DNA from: Gnetum montanum
Lineage: Eukaryota > Streptophyta > Gnetopsida > Gnetales > Gnetaceae
Direction: 5' to 3'
Assembly: GCA_015680685.1 (NCBI GenBank)
Contig: MNCI01027046.1
Span: 355,712 to 419,711 of the forward strand
Length of the DNA stretch: 64,000 nt
Below are positions 62,313 through 64,000 of this stretch, one piece after another. The position numbers were made by a program, and so were the translations under genes. The notes under the pieces were generated by a model. It saw only the letters and a program-made list of their open reading frames with translations, was not told the DNA's origin and searched no databases. How positions within the stretch are numbered: the first letter of the stretch is position 1; the number at the start of each line of letters is the position of its first letter.

Positions 62313-62333
62313 AGTCCCCTGCAACGATGCCAA
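62313..62333 (-). other. Primer binding site of the second Athila-type element
   Basis: TTGGCATCGTTGCAGGGGAC directly follows the LTR end on the - strand. It differs from the Athila tRNA-Asp site TTGGCGCCGTTGCCGGGGA at three positions, the best-preserved PBS tail of the three in this window. Confidence 0.8.
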
Positions 62334-63104
62334 TGATGAACGGTGAGTATACCCTATCCCCAACCATATGAATCATAAGCATCCACTAGTGATCCAATCG
62401 AATTCTGTAGACTTTAGTTTTCTAAATGCACCTCATTTAGGTAGTGAACCTAAGGACATGATCATTGTCTTCTTGGTTTCACTTATGTAAGTACAAGTGT
62501 ATGGTTAAGTGTAAGCAAGGCACATGATTTGTATAATTTTATATTTTCATTTATTTTATCCTAAGTGTTAATTAATCTAATAACTATCTAATGTCTTAAG
62601 CTATTTCTTAACATAATGATCCCATCCCACTTGCTGTACACATCCTAAACATGTTACAATGTTGTTGGGTTACCAAGTGCTAACACTACTGGGATTACCA
62701 AGCGTTAACTTTATGCTCAAGGTTGTTGTACCTATGTGTATTAATTAATCATATTTAATTAACTAAGTACAAGGAAGTAAATTTCATAAATAGTAAAGTG
62801 CATTAAAGTAAACGTTAAACTATTTTCAAATCCTATAAGGTATTTCAAGAAGCTCGTCTTTATTACCATCACACTGAAGTGTCCAGGTACATCAATGCTT
62901 GAATAAGGATCTATACACTTCTTGACTCCTATTGTGGGTACTTAGAAAATATTTTGACTCTCATAGAAACAAACTACAAGAACTTCCCTAAGCTATTGAG
63001 TAACTAATGCCATAAATGTGATGGGTGCACACATTTATATAAGCAAACTTAGATGCCACATCAACACATATGCATTGATGCATTCCCATCGACACAACCC
63101 ATCA
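62334..63104 (-). repeat. 5' LTR of the second Athila-type element
   Basis: 771 bp. The left boundary is TGATGAACGG beside the PBS; the right boundary is ACCCATCA. It shares structure with 50,097-50,880. Confidence 0.88.
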
Positions 63105-63529
63105 ATGACAATTATCACTAGGTGTATTCAAGAACCTAAAAGTATAACAAGAACACACAAGACATGTCATACACATGCTACATGTTAGCTTAATGGTTAG
63201 GAGTGTTGCACGGATGCCATAAATAATAATATAAGTGATAAACCATTAAGACATTCACGCACATATGCAAAGCCACAAATAATACTAGCATACCAATGAG
63301 CCACAATAATCCTCAATATAGCTAGAACTACACTTGTAGTACACACATACATTTCTATCCAAGAGGTAACACACACATATGGCTAACGGAACCAACAAGC
63401 ACATCATGAGACACCCTAGAAACATGCTTCCATTAGGACATGCTCCTAGATGATTCTAATAGAAAGTCCTAAACCTAAATCCTTTTTTGAAAAGTAGGAA
63501 AGGTGCCTATACCAAAAGCTAAAGCTTAA
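63105..63529. other. Intergenic, no gene seen
   Basis: CA-rich sequence between two LTRs. Nothing recognised. Confidence 0.45.
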
Positions 63530-64000
63530 GGTTACACGCATTCACGCATGACCAAATTGTAATCCATGGACAAGGTAATGTGAATATGCAAGTAATTGGT
63601 TAAGTTCAAGATCATTGTCTTTCCACATTGAGCTAGTGAAATCAATGTGTATGGTTTAGCTCACCGTGAGGTATATGATAAATAATGGTGTTGGGCCATT
63701 GCTACTTCTAGTGAACATTATGACATGGAGATAGTTTCTAAGTCTAAGTAAAATAGTAAACAAATTTATTCTATCCCAAGGTGATGGATATTTGATCCTG
63801 GTCTACCGTACATGCCTTGGACTCATGCAATCATCACTGAGGTTGCCAAGTGTACTACTATTGGGCATACTAATCAATAACACTACTGAGTTACTAGATA
63901 ACTACACTTAGTGCTTGAAACCAGTTGTATCCATACCACTTAGTTTTAACATGTAAAAGAAAGTGCTTGTAAAGTAAATGATTAACTACAAAAAATAAGG
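63530..64000 (-). repeat. Diverged gypsy LTR running off the window
   Basis: The motif order matches 9,620-10,050: a TTCACGCATGACCAAATTGT-like start, GTGTATGGTTTAGCTCACCG, TACCGTACATGCCTTGGACT, and the TACTACTATTGGGCATAC block. The outer end is eroded and the other end is beyond 64,000. Confidence 0.65.

Larger units (their letters stand above)
50097..63104 (-). mobile_element. Second Athila-type Ty3/gypsy element, 13 kb, with an extra 3' ORF
   Basis: 5' LTR 62,334-63,104, PBS, gag, PR, RT, RNase H and IN down to about 55,880, a ~1.9-kb spacer homologous to that of the first element, then a further decayed ORF (51,133-53,992) and the 3' LTR 50,097-50,880. Flanks are TTACA (50,092-50,096) and TGACA (63,106-63,110), a probable target duplication with one mismatch if the LTR end is one base further out. 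All coding parts are broken. It is about 3.2 kb longer than its neighbour, entirely because of the extra ORF. Confidence 0.88.

Noticed and set aside
1-64000. CRISPR arrays, operons, bacterial promoters or phage genes
   Set aside because: The window is plant nuclear DNA; no regularly spaced short repeats or prokaryotic gene clusters are seen.

Overview
This is plant nuclear DNA. The evidence is three spliced or intronless plant-type genes on the + strand, GT-AG introns up to 5 kb, telo-box (AAACCCTA) promoters, and intergenic space filled by decayed plant LTR retrotransposons, LINE fragments and SINE-like copies. The low GC, the large introns and the strong divergence between the two LTRs of one element (about 9-10% in the stretch compared by eye, mostly C/T and G/A) suggest a gymnosperm, perhaps a conifer. 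That is inference, because no gene here fixes the species.

Layout. 1-1,600: LTR ends, a copia RT fragment and RTE-type LINE tails. 1,933-3,054: complete four-exon RPS25 gene (107 aa). 4,136-4,497: local minisatellite. 5,683-11,248: a coding-poor copia-type element with a gypsy element (6,331-10,486) nested in it. 11,660-13,210: two RTE LINE fragments. 13,550-14,416: solo gypsy LTR with a perfect target duplication. 15,066-15,903: a duplicated flank around a truncated LTR and an N. 17,856-30,075: complete ten-exon gene for a CIP111/AFG2 (SPATA5)-type double AAA+ ATPase (1,042 aa). 34,338-36,300: 2.2 tandem copies of an about 893-bp unit holding the C-terminal end of an L1-type LINE. 37,367-38,191: intronless DUF4408/DUF761 protein gene (274 aa). 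38,780-39,700: GC-rich patch with a possible orphan first exon. 40,122-49,943: full-length Athila-type Ty3/gypsy element on the - strand with target duplication TAAAC. 50,097-63,104: a second, larger Athila-type element on the - strand with an additional decayed ORF between pol and the 3' LTR. 63,530-64,000: a further diverged LTR.

The three host genes are unrelated housekeeping or unknown genes (ribosome small subunit, ribosome-biogenesis-type AAA ATPase, membrane-anchored DUF761 protein) and show no operon-like relation. One superfamily of LTRs dominates the rest. Its copies share ends (TGATGA...TCATCA), a TATA box, an AATAAA signal and a tRNA-Asp-type primer binding site, but carry different U3 repeat modules.

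Five single Ns (7,354, 7,443, 7,501, 7,558, 15,579) mark assembly joins. Structure around them should not be read as biology without checking.
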